DNA of 20,155 nucleotides from CAWVWF01 sp963933885 (GCA_963933885.1 CAWVWF010000041.1:1-20155), one strand, 5' to 3'. Shown: positions 1-8,536, numbered from the stretch's first letter. Translations and numbers: made by a program. The notes: generated by a model not told the origin, from the sequence alone.

Positions 1-1
1 G

Positions 2-319
2 ATTGGAATGTATTATTTCATGATTCATGACTGGCCTATGAATATTGGAGGTAAGCCAAACTTTTTCATGTATCAGAATATTCCTGCATTTGTTCCTATA
101 ACATTTGAAATTACAATATTGTGTACAGCACATGGTATGTCTTTAACTTACTTCTTAAGAAATAAGACTTTACCTGGAATGAAAGCTAAAAATCCTGATC
201 CAAGAACAACAGATGATAAATTCGTAATGGAGATTCATTTAGATGAAGCTGGAATGGATGAAGCTGCTTTAATTAGCGAGTTGAAGTCTACAGGAGCAAT
301 TGAAATTAATAAGGCATAA
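2..319 (+). CDS. actD: Alternative complex III subunit ActD (DUF3341), 3' part only
   Basis: This is the C-terminal part of the DUF3341 membrane subunit of alternative complex III, the quinol:cytochrome c oxidoreductase that replaces bc1 in many Bacteroidota. The reading frame is open to the first base, so the gene starts outside the window and the ATG at 8 is internal. The visible 105 residues include the family pattern: a short loop with NIGGKP, a membrane segment containing AFVPITFEITIL, a second hydrophobic stretch, and a soluble tail with a DDKFVMEI strand. ActD is anchored in the cytoplasmic membrane; its exact role in the complex is structural as far as is known. actE follows 10 bases after the stop, so the genes are co-transcribed. 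Family assignment is firm from motif and neighbours. Confidence 0.88.
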   Translation: MGMYYFMIHDWPMNIGGKPNFFMYQNIPAFVPITFEITILCTAHGMSLTYFLRNKTLPGMKAKNPDPRTTDDKFVMEIHLDEAGMDEAALISELKSTGAIEINKA

Positions 320-329
320 AATAAACAAG

Positions 330-1082
330 ATGAATATTTCTTATCATAAAATAGCCAAACTTACTTTGAAAAACATATTAGCAGGTGCTTTTATCGTTTT
401 AGGTATGGCTTCTTGTACTGAGGATCCAAATAGTCCTGGTATTGAGTTCATGCCTGACATGTATAGATCTATAGGTTATGAAGCTTATTTAAAAAAGTTT
501 GATATTGATTCTACTGATTTTTTTGAACGTAACTTAGAAAAGTTGGGTTATGAAAAGGCTGATGATTCTTTGAAGCTGAAGTTAATTGAAGAGGTAGCTG
601 CTTTATATGAAGTTTTTAAAGATGGTACTATTACAAGAAAACCTGTTTCAGGGACTGTTGCTAATGGTAAGAAACCATTCTTAATTGCTAAGAATAATAG
701 AGATGAAGCTAAGAGTATTAAGATGCCAATTCCTTATTCTGAAGAATCTTTAAAAGAAGGTAAAGCATATTATGAAATTTTTTGTGATCACTGTCATGGT
801 GTTAAAGGAGATGGAAATGGACCCATGGTGAGTAAAGGTGTTTACCCTGTTACTCCACCATCATATGCGGGAGCTGCTAAAGATCTTACTGTAGGTGAAA
901 TTTATCATACAATCTTTTACGGAAAAGGGGCCATGGGATCTCATGCTTCTCAAATTGTGGAGAAAAAGAGATGGAAGATCGTTCAGTATGTTCAAACTAT
1001 GCAAGGTAATAAATTAGAGGAGTTACAAAATGGTAAGCCTGTAGTTGTTACTGAAGTTGCTGATAGTACTGTTGTTAAATAG
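330..1082 (+). CDS. actE: Alternative complex III mono-haem cytochrome c lipoprotein ActE
   Basis: Periplasm-facing cytochrome c subunit of alternative complex III, carrying electrons from the quinol-oxidising core toward the oxidase. I chose the ATG at 330 because it gives a normal lipoprotein signal (hydrophobic run, then lipobox LGMASC with Cys29). An upstream in-frame ATG at 300 would overlap actD and add a charged leader. The single c-type haem site is CDHCH at residues 152-156, and Met202 in the GAMGSH stretch is the likely sixth ligand. The mature protein is therefore lipid-anchored on the outer face of the inner membrane. It lies between actD and actF with short gaps. The 250-residue length fits the Bacteroidota ActE family, where the N-terminal half before the haem is poorly conserved. 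Confidence 0.9.
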   Translation: MNISYHKIAKLTLKNILAGAFIVLGMASCTEDPNSPGIEFMPDMYRSIGYEAYLKKFDIDSTDFFERNLEKLGYEKADDSLKLKLIEEVAALYEVFKDGTITRKPVSGTVANGKKPFLIAKNNRDEAKSIKMPIPYSEESLKEGKAYYEIFCDHCHGVKGDGNGPMVSKGVYPVTPPSYAGAAKDLTVGEIYHTIFYGKGAMGSHASQIVEKKRWKIVQYVQTMQGNKLEELQNGKPVVVTEVADSTVVK

Positions 1083-1110
1083 ATTTAATTAAAAGATAAA
1101 ACACTGTAAA

Positions 1111-2373
1111 ATGGATTACGTTTTTTCAGATAAAACAAAAAAAATAACATTAGGAGTGGCCATTGTTGGTTTACTATTGTTCCTTCTAGGAATTGTATTT
1201 GATTCCTCAGAGAATTATACAAGCTTATTTACCGAAAAAGTAGTAGATGGTGAAGTTGTTAGAGAATATTATGGTGTTGCTCAACGTATTTGGGTTAGTA
1301 TCTTAACAAATGGAATTTTCTTCTTTTTTATATCATTGGCAATGTTGTTCTTTGTGGCATTACAGTATGCAGCGGAAGTTGCTTGGTCAGTAGTGTTTAA
1401 GAGAGTTTATGAAGCAATGATGTCTGTTCTTCCTTGGACAGCAGGAATTATTGTAATTGTATTAATTGCAGGTCAATATGGTCATATGCACCATATTTAT
1501 CATTGGATGACTTATGACACTGGTTTAACTATTGATCATGTTGATTTTGATAAACTACTTGATCATAAATCATTGTTCTTTGAGCCTTACTTTTTCTGGC
1601 CAGTTTTATTATCTTTCTTAGGAGCATTTGTTTATTTTGTTTCTTATTACAGAAAGAAGTCTTTAGAAGAAGATCAAGAAGGTGGAACTCGAATTCACTT
1701 TAAGAACTTTGCGAAATCTGCAGCTTTCTTAGTTATTTTTGGTTACGGTTCTTCTATTATCGCTTGGCAAATTATTATGTCTGTTGATGCACACTGGTTT
1801 TCTACATTATTTGGGTGGTATGTATTCGCTGGTATGTGGTTGGTAGGAATGATTTACGCAACTATTCTAATTATATATCTAAAAGGAAAAGGTTTATTAC
1901 AAATCGCTAAGAAAGGTCATTTACATGATATGGGTAAATGGATGTTCGCTTTAAGTTTCCTTTGGACTTATTTATTCTTCTCTCAGTTTATGTTAATTTG
2001 GTATGCTGATATTCCAGAAGAAATTACATATTTCAAGGTTAGAATTGATGATTATGCATGGATATGGTGGGGAATGTTCTTTTTAAATTTCTTAGTACCT
2101 ATGGTTGCATTAATGGATTCTGAAGCAAAGAAGAGTAAAGTAGCATTAGTTGTTGTTGGTTGTATAGCATTCATTTTTCACTGGATAGATGTTTTCATGA
2201 TGATTAGTCCTGGTGCTATGAAATCAGAAGCTCATTTAGGTTTAGTTGAATTAGGTTCTTTCCTTTTATTCTTAGGTGTATTTACTTTTATGGTATTAAA
2301 GTCGTTAGCTTCAAGACCTTTAGTTGTAAAGAATCATCCTTATTTAGAGGAAAGTAAGCATATCCACCATTAA
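1111..2373 (+). CDS. actF: Alternative complex III integral membrane subunit ActF
   Basis: Polytopic inner-membrane subunit of alternative complex III, related to the NrfD-like quinone-binding subunit ActC. The 420-residue protein shows roughly ten hydrophobic segments, from residues 12-30 to the last near 380-400, separated by short loops. It contains the conserved FSQFMLIWYADIPEE stretch around residues 290-305 that is typical of ActF, and several loop histidines (HMHHIYHW). The tail ends in a His-rich KHIHH. It lies 28 bases after actE and 46 before coxB, placing it inside one respiratory operon. In solved alternative complex III structures ActF helps form the membrane core; a role in quinol oxidation or proton movement is inferred from the family, not visible here. 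Confidence 0.9.
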   Translation: MDYVFSDKTKKITLGVAIVGLLLFLLGIVFDSSENYTSLFTEKVVDGEVVREYYGVAQRIWVSILTNGIFFFFISLAMLFFVALQYAAEVAWSVVFKRVYEAMMSVLPWTAGIIVIVLIAGQYGHMHHIYHWMTYDTGLTIDHVDFDKLLDHKSLFFEPYFFWPVLLSFLGAFVYFVSYYRKKSLEEDQEGGTRIHFKNFAKSAAFLVIFGYGSSIIAWQIIMSVDAHWFSTLFGWYVFAGMWLVGMIYATILIIYLKGKGLLQIAKKGHLHDMGKWMFALSFLWTYLFFSQFMLIWYADIPEEITYFKVRIDDYAWIWWGMFFLNFLVPMVALMDSEAKKSKVALVVVGCIAFIFHWIDVFMMISPGAMKSEAHLGLVELGSFLLFLGVFTFMVLKSLASRPLVVKNHPYLEESKHIHH

Positions 2374-2419
2374 GAATTATTGGTTAGTTAATTTAGAATA
2401 GAATTATAAAGATTAAAAA

Positions 2420-3850
2420 ATGGAATTACTACTTATACTTTTAGCGATTGTTGTAGCAGGTGTTGCTATTGCAAAAGTGATGAAGGCTAAAGAATTGGTT
2501 GATGGATTGAAAGATCCTGAATCAGAACCAATTTCTTCATCTGAAATAAGAACTAATGCATTAGGTTGGTTAGTTTTTGGAATTGTTCTTTTTGCAATGG
2601 CAGTTGTTCAAATGATTGCTTTTGACAAATATATGTTGCCTTCTGCTGCTTCTGCACATGGAGCTGATGTTGATGAACTGATGAGAATTACAATGATTCT
2701 TATTATGTCTGTTTTCTTTGTAACACAAGGTTTGTTATTCTGGTTTGGTTTTAAATATTATTTTAAACCTGGTAAGAAGGCATTTTGGTTCCCTCATGAT
2801 AATAAATTAGAAATGGCTTGGACTGTTGTTCCTGCTGTTGTACTTATTATGTTAGTTACATATGGTATGTCTACTTGGGATGAAATTATGAATCCTGAAG
2901 ATAAGGTTGATTTAAAAGTTGAAATTGTTTCAGAACAATTTGGTTGGACAACTAGATATGCAGGTGCTGATAGTACTTTAGGTGAAGCTTCTTTTGCTTT
3001 ATATGGAAAGAACGCTGTTGGTATTGCTACAAAGAATGCAATTATTGAAAGACTTGCAGAATGTAAGAACATTAATACTACTGTAATTACAATTTCTAAT
3101 AAGGCTGTAACTAACAATATGATTACGCTTACTGGATTTAATCATTATGATGATGAAATCAGTGGTAAGATAACTCCTATGACTGTTACCTTAACAAAAT
3201 CTGCTTTTGATAACGCTGTTATTATTTCTAAAGGAAGAGGTTTTGATGGTACTTCAAAATTGATTGTTAAAGGTTTTGTTACTGATTCTTTAAATCTTGA
3301 AGCTGAAATTGCTTTAGGTTGGAATAAAGATGCTAAGCTTGATAAAGTTGAATCTAGTATTAAGAACTTTAGAGCAAACGTTCTGAGACTTAGAAGAATG
3401 TTAAAGGATTATGCTAATGATCCTACTAAATATGATTTCGGTAAAGATGATATCGTTGTAAATGATAATCATATTAAACTTCCTAAAGGAAATACAATTG
3501 AATTTCAATTTAGATCTAAGGATGTAATACACTCTGCTTATTTCCCTCATTTTAGAGCTCAAATGAATACGGTTCCTGGAATGAAAACTAAATTTACTTT
3601 TAAACCAACTGAAACAAGTGAAGAGTTTCAAGCAAAAGCTATTGCTGAAGGAAAGGTTTATTTGGAAGTTATAAGAGATGAAAATACTGGTGAAGTTTTA
3701 TCTTCTATTGAAAAGTTAGGTACTACTGGTTACATTTTACTTTGTAACAAGGTATGTGGTACTTCTCACTTCAACATGAAAGTATTTATTGATGTAGTTG
3801 AACAAGATGAATTTGATTCTTGGTTAGCTGGTCAAAAGACATTCGAATAA
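2420..3850 (+). CDS. coxB: Cytochrome c oxidase subunit II with a large CuA-domain insertion
   Basis: Subunit II of the aa3-type oxidase; its CuA centre takes electrons from cytochrome c and passes them to haem a in subunit I. Residues 2-20, 46-68 and about 88-112 are hydrophobic, with another segment at 131-150 after the conserved KLEMAWTVVP; Bacteroidota CoxB proteins have such an extra N-terminal segment. CuA ligands are visible: His371, Cys442, Cys446, His450 and Met453, with the CNKVCG loop usual in this phylum. Trp176 in QFGWT is the likely electron-entry aromatic. The protein is 476 residues, well above my expectation of about 340-400 for the phylum. The excess lies at about residues 204-332: joining NAVGI (198-202) to NDPTKYDFGKDD (333-344) restores an ordinary CoxB. 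No fused cytochrome c domain is present. Confidence 0.92.
   Translation: MELLLILLAIVVAGVAIAKVMKAKELVDGLKDPESEPISSSEIRTNALGWLVFGIVLFAMAVVQMIAFDKYMLPSAASAHGADVDELMRITMILIMSVFFVTQGLLFWFGFKYYFKPGKKAFWFPHDNKLEMAWTVVPAVVLIMLVTYGMSTWDEIMNPEDKVDLKVEIVSEQFGWTTRYAGADSTLGEASFALYGKNAVGIATKNAIIERLAECKNINTTVITISNKAVTNNMITLTGFNHYDDEISGKITPMTVTLTKSAFDNAVIISKGRGFDGTSKLIVKGFVTDSLNLEAEIALGWNKDAKLDKVESSIKNFRANVLRLRRMLKDYANDPTKYDFGKDDIVVNDNHIKLPKGNTIEFQFRSKDVIHSAYFPHFRAQMNTVPGMKTKFTFKPTETSEEFQAKAIAEGKVYLEVIRDENTGEVLSSIEKLGTTGYILLCNKVCGTSHFNMKVFIDVVEQDEFDSWLAGQKTFE
3029..3418 (+). other. In-frame ~130-residue insertion within coxB
   Basis: This part of coxB (about residues 204-333) has no counterpart in the CuA-domain sequences I know. 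It sits in the loop after the electron-entry tryptophan strand and before the LPKG strand leading to the first CuA histidine. It is in frame, with no stops and base composition like its surroundings. It begins with a Thr/Asn-rich stretch of alternating beta-like character, includes KLIVKGFVTDSLNLEAEI (280-297), which loosely resembles a YceI-type beta strand pair, and ends in a basic, probably helical stretch (FRANVLRLRRMLKDY, 317-331). Boundaries are approximate. Function is unknown; an extra periplasmic domain contacting the cytochrome c or alternative complex III partner is only an inference. Confidence 0.6.
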
Positions 3851-3898
3851 GCGTATTAAATTAATAATTGAAATAATAACTTTACAATTCATATAGTC

Positions 3899-5653
3899 AT
3901 GGGTGGACATCATCACGAGACATTTATAAGCAAGTACATTTTCAGTATGGATCACAAAATGATCGGGAAGCAATTCTTGATTACTGCGATTTTCATGGCT
4001 GTTTTAGGTATGGCAATGTCAATATTATTTAGAATTCAATTGGCTTGGCCAGGTGAAGGTTTTGCGTTTCTTAACTTTTTCTTAGGAGACAAATGGGCAC
4101 CAGAGGGTGTGTTAGATCCAAATATGTATTTGGCTTTAGTTACCATTCACGGTACTATTATCGTATTCTTTGTATTGACTGGAGGTTTATCAGGTACGTT
4201 TTCGAACCTTTTAATTCCTTATCAGATTGGTGCAAGAGATATGGCTTCTGGATTTATGAACATGGTTTCATTCTGGTTGTTCTTTGTATCTGCTGTAATT
4301 ATGGTTTATTCTGTATTTATTGAATCTGGTGCAGCATCAGGAGGTTGGACAGTATATCCACCACTAAGTGCATTACCGCAAGCAATGGACGGATCTGGTT
4401 TAGGTATGACTTTATGGCTAGTGTCTATGTCTATCTTTATTGCATCTTCTCTAATTGGATCATTAAACTACATTGTTACAGTAATTAATTTAAGAACTAA
4501 GGGTATGACGATGGTAAGATTACCATTAACTATTTGGTGTTTCCTTATTACTGCAGTATTGGGAGTTTTATCTTTTCCTGTTTTATTATCAGCAGCATTA
4601 TTATTGATGTTTGATAGAATGTTGGGTACTTCTTTCTACTTGGATTCAATCTTTATTGGTGGTGAGCCATTAGAAGCAACTGGAGGATCTCCAATTTTAT
4701 ATGAGCACTTATTCTGGTTCTTAGGTCACCCTGAGGTTTACATTATCTTATTACCTGCATTAGGTTTGATTTCTGAAATTATTTCAACTAACTCTAGAAA
4801 ACCAATCTTTGGTTATAGAGCTATGATTCTTTCAGTATTAGCTATTGCTTTCCTTTCGTTTATTGTATGGGGTCACCATATGTTTATGACAGGTATGAGC
4901 CCGTTCTTAGGAACTGTATTTACATTTACTACACTATTAATTGCGATACCATCAGCTGTTAAAGTATTCAACTACTTAGCGACTATTTGGAAAGGTAACT
5001 TGAGATTAACACCAGGAATGTTGTTTGCTCTTGGTATGGTTTCATTATTTATCTCTGGAGGTTTAACAGGACTAGTTCTTGGAGATTCTGCATTGGATAT
5101 TAATGTACATGATACTTACTTCGTTGTTGCTCACTTCCACATTGTAATGGGAGCAGGTGCAATCTTCGGAATGTTTGCTGGAGTTTACCATTGGTTCCCT
5201 AGAATGTACGGTAAAATGATGATTTCGAAATTAGGATATCTTCATTTCTGGATTACATTCATTGGAGTATATGGAGTTTTCTTCCCAATGCACTTTGTTG
5301 GATTAGCAGGAGTTCCAAGACGATATTATTCTAATCTTGATTTTGAAATGTTTAATGATGTTCAATTCATAAATGTTATTATAACTGGATTTGCTATTCT
5401 TTCAGCATTAGGTCAATTTGTATTTATTTTCAACTTCTTTTACTCAGTATTTAAAGGAAAGAAAAGTGTACAAAATCCTTGGAAGTCTAACACTCTTGAG
5501 TGGACAGCTCCAGTTGAAAGAATACATGGTAACTGGCCTGGTGAATTACCTACAGTATACAGATGGCCTTATGATTATAGTAAGCCTGGTTATGAAGAAG
5601 ATTATGTTTTACAAACTGTTCCTCTTAAAGATGGGGAACACGACGGACATTAA
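3899..5653 (+). CDS. coxA: Cytochrome c oxidase subunit I
   Basis: Catalytic subunit of the aa3-type haem-copper oxidase: reduces oxygen to water and pumps protons across the inner membrane. All key ligands are visible: His84 and His414 for haem a, His412 for haem a3, and His277, His326 and His327 for CuB, with Tyr281 placed for the His-Tyr cross-link. Glu279 in GHPEVY marks an A1-type enzyme with a D channel, for which Asp114 (GARDMAS) is the likely entry; Lys355 is the K-channel lysine. About twelve membrane helices fit the 584-residue length. It lies 48 bases after coxB and is the last gene of the operon. Subunit III and haem a synthesis genes do not follow, so they must be encoded elsewhere. 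Confidence 0.96.
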   Translation: MGGHHHETFISKYIFSMDHKMIGKQFLITAIFMAVLGMAMSILFRIQLAWPGEGFAFLNFFLGDKWAPEGVLDPNMYLALVTIHGTIIVFFVLTGGLSGTFSNLLIPYQIGARDMASGFMNMVSFWLFFVSAVIMVYSVFIESGAASGGWTVYPPLSALPQAMDGSGLGMTLWLVSMSIFIASSLIGSLNYIVTVINLRTKGMTMVRLPLTIWCFLITAVLGVLSFPVLLSAALLLMFDRMLGTSFYLDSIFIGGEPLEATGGSPILYEHLFWFLGHPEVYIILLPALGLISEIISTNSRKPIFGYRAMILSVLAIAFLSFIVWGHHMFMTGMSPFLGTVFTFTTLLIAIPSAVKVFNYLATIWKGNLRLTPGMLFALGMVSLFISGGLTGLVLGDSALDINVHDTYFVVAHFHIVMGAGAIFGMFAGVYHWFPRMYGKMMISKLGYLHFWITFIGVYGVFFPMHFVGLAGVPRRYYSNLDFEMFNDVQFINVIITGFAILSALGQFVFIFNFFYSVFKGKKSVQNPWKSNTLEWTAPVERIHGNWPGELPTVYRWPYDYSKPGYEEDYVLQTVPLKDGEHDGH

Positions 5654-5659
5654 AAATAT

Positions 5660-5690
5660 AAAGCACTCTTTTTAGAGTGCTTTTTTTTTG
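5660..5690 (+). terminator. Rho-independent terminator after coxA
   Basis: A perfect 10-bp stem (5660-5669 with 5674-5683; core AAGCACTCT/AGAGTGCTT) with a TTTT loop runs into an uninterrupted T tract to 5689. It starts 7 bases after the coxA stop codon and closes the act-cox operon, so the next gene needs its own promoter. Confidence 0.92.
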
Positions 5691-5722
5691 CGTTTTAAAG
5701 TCGTAACTTGTAATTCATTATA

Positions 5723-6409
5723 ATGAGATTCAAAAGTTTAAATATCTACCTTAGAAGGATTGTTACTGTCCTTATTTGCCTTTTCATTACATCCTTTTCT
5801 TGTTTAGCGGGGGATTACTTTAAAAAGGATAAATTAGTATTCGATTTCTATTCGCCAAATTGGGTTAATACCCCTAATGAAATTCTTTCTGATTATAAAA
5901 AGTCATTTGGTTTTTCTTTTAGTTGGGGAGAAGATGTTCAGATCAAAAAGTCTTTGTTCTCGATTTATTATGGAATTGGATATGATTATAATTCTGTAAC
6001 AAGTAATGCTAAACTGTTAAAACCATCATTACCTTTTGGTCATCCAGATAATTTTAAATGGTCAAGTCTTTCAGAATCTTATGATGTTAATAAACTTAAG
6101 TTACATTATTTAGATGTCCCTTTTCAATTCCGTTTTAAAACTGAGACTAACCTTCCTTTTAGAGTTTATCTTGGAACTAAAGTTGGATATTTATTTAGTT
6201 CTAATTATTCAAAAGAAACTGAAAGTAATGAATCTGAATCTAGAAAGAATCTTTCTGAAATCAATCGGTTAAGGTATGGTATAACGTTTCGAATGGGGTA
6301 TGGAATGTTTAATATCTTTTCTTATTATGGTTTGAATAATCTAATATCTACAAATCAGGATAAACGTATTAATCAATTTTCTCTTGGTCTATCATTACTT
6401 TTAAATTAG
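5723..6409 (+). CDS. Probable outer membrane beta-barrel protein, function unknown
   Basis: A 228-residue protein I do not recognise as a named family. It has a clear signal peptide: basic start, hydrophobic run at residues 13-25 and a likely cleavage after CLA at 27-29. The rest is rich in aromatic and alternating polar/hydrophobic residues (FSFSWGED, FSIYYGIGYDY, YLDVPFQFRFK, VYLGTKVGYLF). It ends with a short strand-like FSLGLSLLLN, as expected for an eight- or ten-stranded outer-membrane barrel of the PorT/OmpA-like type common in Bacteroidota. YLDVPFQFRFK resembles the YLxIPxxLK strand common in that group. It lies downstream of the coxA terminator and its stop overlaps the stop of the convergent PAP2-like gene by 4 bases. 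No clear promoter was found. Confidence 0.65.
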   Translation: MRFKSLNIYLRRIVTVLICLFITSFSCLAGDYFKKDKLVFDFYSPNWVNTPNEILSDYKKSFGFSFSWGEDVQIKKSLFSIYYGIGYDYNSVTSNAKLLKPSLPFGHPDNFKWSSLSESYDVNKLKLHYLDVPFQFRFKTETNLPFRVYLGTKVGYLFSSNYSKETESNESESRKNLSEINRLRYGITFRMGYGMFNIFSYYGLNNLISTNQDKRINQFSLGLSLLLN

Positions 6410-7053
6410 AGTAGGAATATCAACGGTAATATTTCGCAAGTAAAACCAAGTAAGAAACCTGCTATTACTTGTTGTATATTATGGGCTTTTAAGAATAGTC
6501 GTCCAAATGCTATTAAGCCGGCTGCTATAATTGTTAAAATTAATGGATATAAGAGAACATTTTCTCCAAGTTTAGAAAGTAGTACCATTACACCAACAAT
6601 ACCTCCTATACCTATCATATGTACGCTTATTTTCCATGACCCGGTAATCCATAACCCTATTATGATTGCCAATGTAGCTCCTATCATGAAACTGTAAATC
6701 TTAGGATCTAAATTAAGTTGAAGTACTTCTATGTATAAATATATAATTCCTAAATATGATCCACCTGTTAAAAGAAAAGGAATCATTCTTTCTTCTCTTT
6801 TTGGCATATGTAGATTCGATATGTAGTTCAGTTTTTTTAGAACAATTGCAATTATTACAGGGAAAATTCCAGTACCTATAAAAATACCTGTAATTGCTAT
6901 ATATGCGGTCTTAAGATCTTCGTTAGATGCGTATGGATTGAAACCTTGAATTTCTCCAACAAAAAAGGCTAGTAGTAGCCCATTTGTTGGCATGAATAAG
7001 GGGTGTAATAAATATGATGTAGCTAATGCTAATTTCTTGTTAAAGCTTTCCAT
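6406..7053 (-). CDS. PAP2-like integral membrane protein with degenerate phosphatase motifs
   Basis: A 215-residue protein with about six membrane helices and a trace of the type 2 phosphatidic acid phosphatase pattern. Motif remnants are KREERMIP at residues 85-92 (for Lys-x6-Arg-Pro), ISVH at 142-145 (for PSGH) and GRLFLKAHNIQQ at 184-195 (for SRx5Hx3D). The histidines His145 and His191 and Arg185 are retained, but the last motif has Gln195 where Asp is expected and the PSG of motif 2 is lost. Such divergent members occur across Bacteroidota with no established substrate; a lipid or undecaprenyl pyrophosphate phosphatase role is inference, and the enzyme could be inactive. It lies 34 bases downstream of rpoN on the same strand, probably in one transcript. 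Confidence 0.7.
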   Translation of the reverse strand: MESFNKKLALATSYLLHPLFMPTNGLLLAFFVGEIQGFNPYASNEDLKTAYIAITGIFIGTGIFPVIIAIVLKKLNYISNLHMPKREERMIPFLLTGGSYLGIIYLYIEVLQLNLDPKIYSFMIGATLAIIIGLWITGSWKISVHMIGIGGIVGVMVLLSKLGENVLLYPLILTIIAAGLIAFGRLFLKAHNIQQVIAGFLLGFTCEILPLIFLL

Positions 7054-7087
7054 TTGTTCAAAGCTAATAAATAATTTGTGAGCTCTA

Positions 7088-8536
7088 TTAGATCTGTTTT
7101 CTTAATCTTCCAACTGGTATACTTAATTGTTCTCTATATTTAGCAACCGTCCTTCTTGCTATTGAATATCCTTTTTCTTTTAATACTGCTGCAAGTTTTT
7201 CATCTGTAAATGGTTTCTTCTTATTTTCAGCTTCAATGCTATCTTTTAGAATTTTTTTAATCTCTCTAGTACTTATAACTTCTCCTTGTTCATTTTGCAT
7301 GCTTTCAGAGAAGAAAGTTTTTAAAAGAAATGTTCCATATGGTGTTTGAACGTATTTACTATTTGCAACTCTTGATACAGTAGAAATATCCATGTTAATT
7401 TTTTCTGCTATATTTTTTAGAATCATAGGACGAAGTTTAGTTTCATCACCAGTCATAAAGTAGTCTTCTTGAAAATCTACAATTGTTTGCATCGTAATCA
7501 ATAAAGTATTTTGACGTTGACGAATTGCATCGATGAACCATTTTGCGGCATCTAGTTTTTGTCTTACAAACATTACCGCATCCTTTTGTGATTTTGAAGC
7601 TTTTTTCTGATTTGCTTTATAACCTTTAAGTAAATCTGAATAGTCTCTACTTACTTTCAAATCTGGAGCGTTCCTTCCATTTAGGCTAAGAATCAAATCA
7701 CCATCTTGGATAGTTAATTGAAAATCTGGAACAATTGTTTGAGCGATTCTATGAGTTTCGTTCATTGATCCACCCGGTTTTGGGTTTAATTTTAGAATTT
7801 CGTCTAACGCAAGTCTTAATTCCTCTTCAGTAACTTCAAACTTTTTTAAAATTTTCTTGTAATGTTTTTTTGTGAATTCATCAAAAGCTTTGTTAATAAT
7901 TAATTCCGCTAAATATATGTTTAGATCTGAACGGTCTTTTCTTGCTATTTGCAGACTTAAACATTCTTGTAAATTTCTTGCACCTACACCAGCTGGGTCC
8001 ATTCCTTGAATTAGTTTTAGTAAACCTTCTAATTCTTCTTCACTAGTAGATATACTTTGATAAAAAGCTAAATCATCTACTATTGATTCCAGTTCTCTTC
8101 TTAAATATCCAGCTTCATCAAAGTTTCCTATTAAGTATTGAGCAACTGTTTTTTTATCTTCTGATAATTTTAGTAAGCCTAGTTGTGAAATTAATATTTC
8201 ATGGAAAGACTTTCCCATTGAGATAGGAATAGATTTGTCTTCTTCATCCATTCCTGTATTTCTAATTGATGTCTTGTAAGCAGGAACTTCATCATCTGAA
8301 ATGTATTCAGCGAGATCAAAATCTTCTCTAGAATTCTCTTCATTTACTTCTTCTTCGAAGTCTTCTAATTCTTCTTGCTCTGTTTCTAAACCTTCTTCTA
8401 GGGCTGGATTGTTTTCCAATTCTTCTTTTATTCTCTGTTCAAGAGCAACTGTAGGTACTTGTAAAAGTTTCATCAACTGAATTTGTTGAGGAGATAATTT
8501 TTGTAATAACTTGTGTTGTAAAGATTGATTTAACAT
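7088..8536 (-). CDS. rpoN: RNA polymerase sigma-54 factor
   Basis: Sigma-54, which directs RNA polymerase to -24/-12 promoters and needs an AAA+ activator for open-complex formation. Residues 1-50 form the Gln/Leu-rich region I contacted by activators (SLQHKLLQKLSPQQIQLMKL). Residues 50-82 form a very acidic region II. The core-binding domain follows, and the helix-turn-helix region contains DISTVSRVANSKYVQTPYG. The RpoN box ARRTVAKYRE that reads the -24 element is at 460-469, close to the C-terminus. The 482-residue length is normal for Bacteroidota. The ATG at 8536 begins directly with the conserved LNQSLQHKL, which supports the start. It faces the asmA-like gene across a 229-base shared upstream region. 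Confidence 0.97.
   Translation of the reverse strand: MLNQSLQHKLLQKLSPQQIQLMKLLQVPTVALEQRIKEELENNPALEEGLETEQEELEDFEEEVNEENSREDFDLAEYISDDEVPAYKTSIRNTGMDEEDKSIPISMGKSFHEILISQLGLLKLSEDKKTVAQYLIGNFDEAGYLRRELESIVDDLAFYQSISTSEEELEGLLKLIQGMDPAGVGARNLQECLSLQIARKDRSDLNIYLAELIINKAFDEFTKKHYKKILKKFEVTEEELRLALDEILKLNPKPGGSMNETHRIAQTIVPDFQLTIQDGDLILSLNGRNAPDLKVSRDYSDLLKGYKANQKKASKSQKDAVMFVRQKLDAAKWFIDAIRQRQNTLLITMQTIVDFQEDYFMTGDETKLRPMILKNIAEKINMDISTVSRVANSKYVQTPYGTFLLKTFFSESMQNEQGEVISTREIKKILKDSIEAENKKKPFTDEKLAAVLKEKGYSIARRTVAKYREQLSIPVGRLRKQI

Noticed and set aside
300..329. Upstream in-frame ATG as start of actE
   Set aside because: It overlaps actD and adds a charged leader before the lipoprotein signal; ATG 330 gives a normal signal peptide and lipobox.
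3029..3418. coxB insertion as an intein, group I/II intron or mobile element
   Set aside because: It lacks intein splice motifs (no Cys/Ser at the start with His-Asn at the end), has no intron-like features, no terminal repeats and native composition. It reads as an ordinary in-frame domain.
2794..3631. Open frames on the - strand inside coxB, partly across the insertion
   Set aside because: They are shadows of AT-rich coding sequence, have no family resemblance and no promoter; coxB itself is clearly coding through the region.
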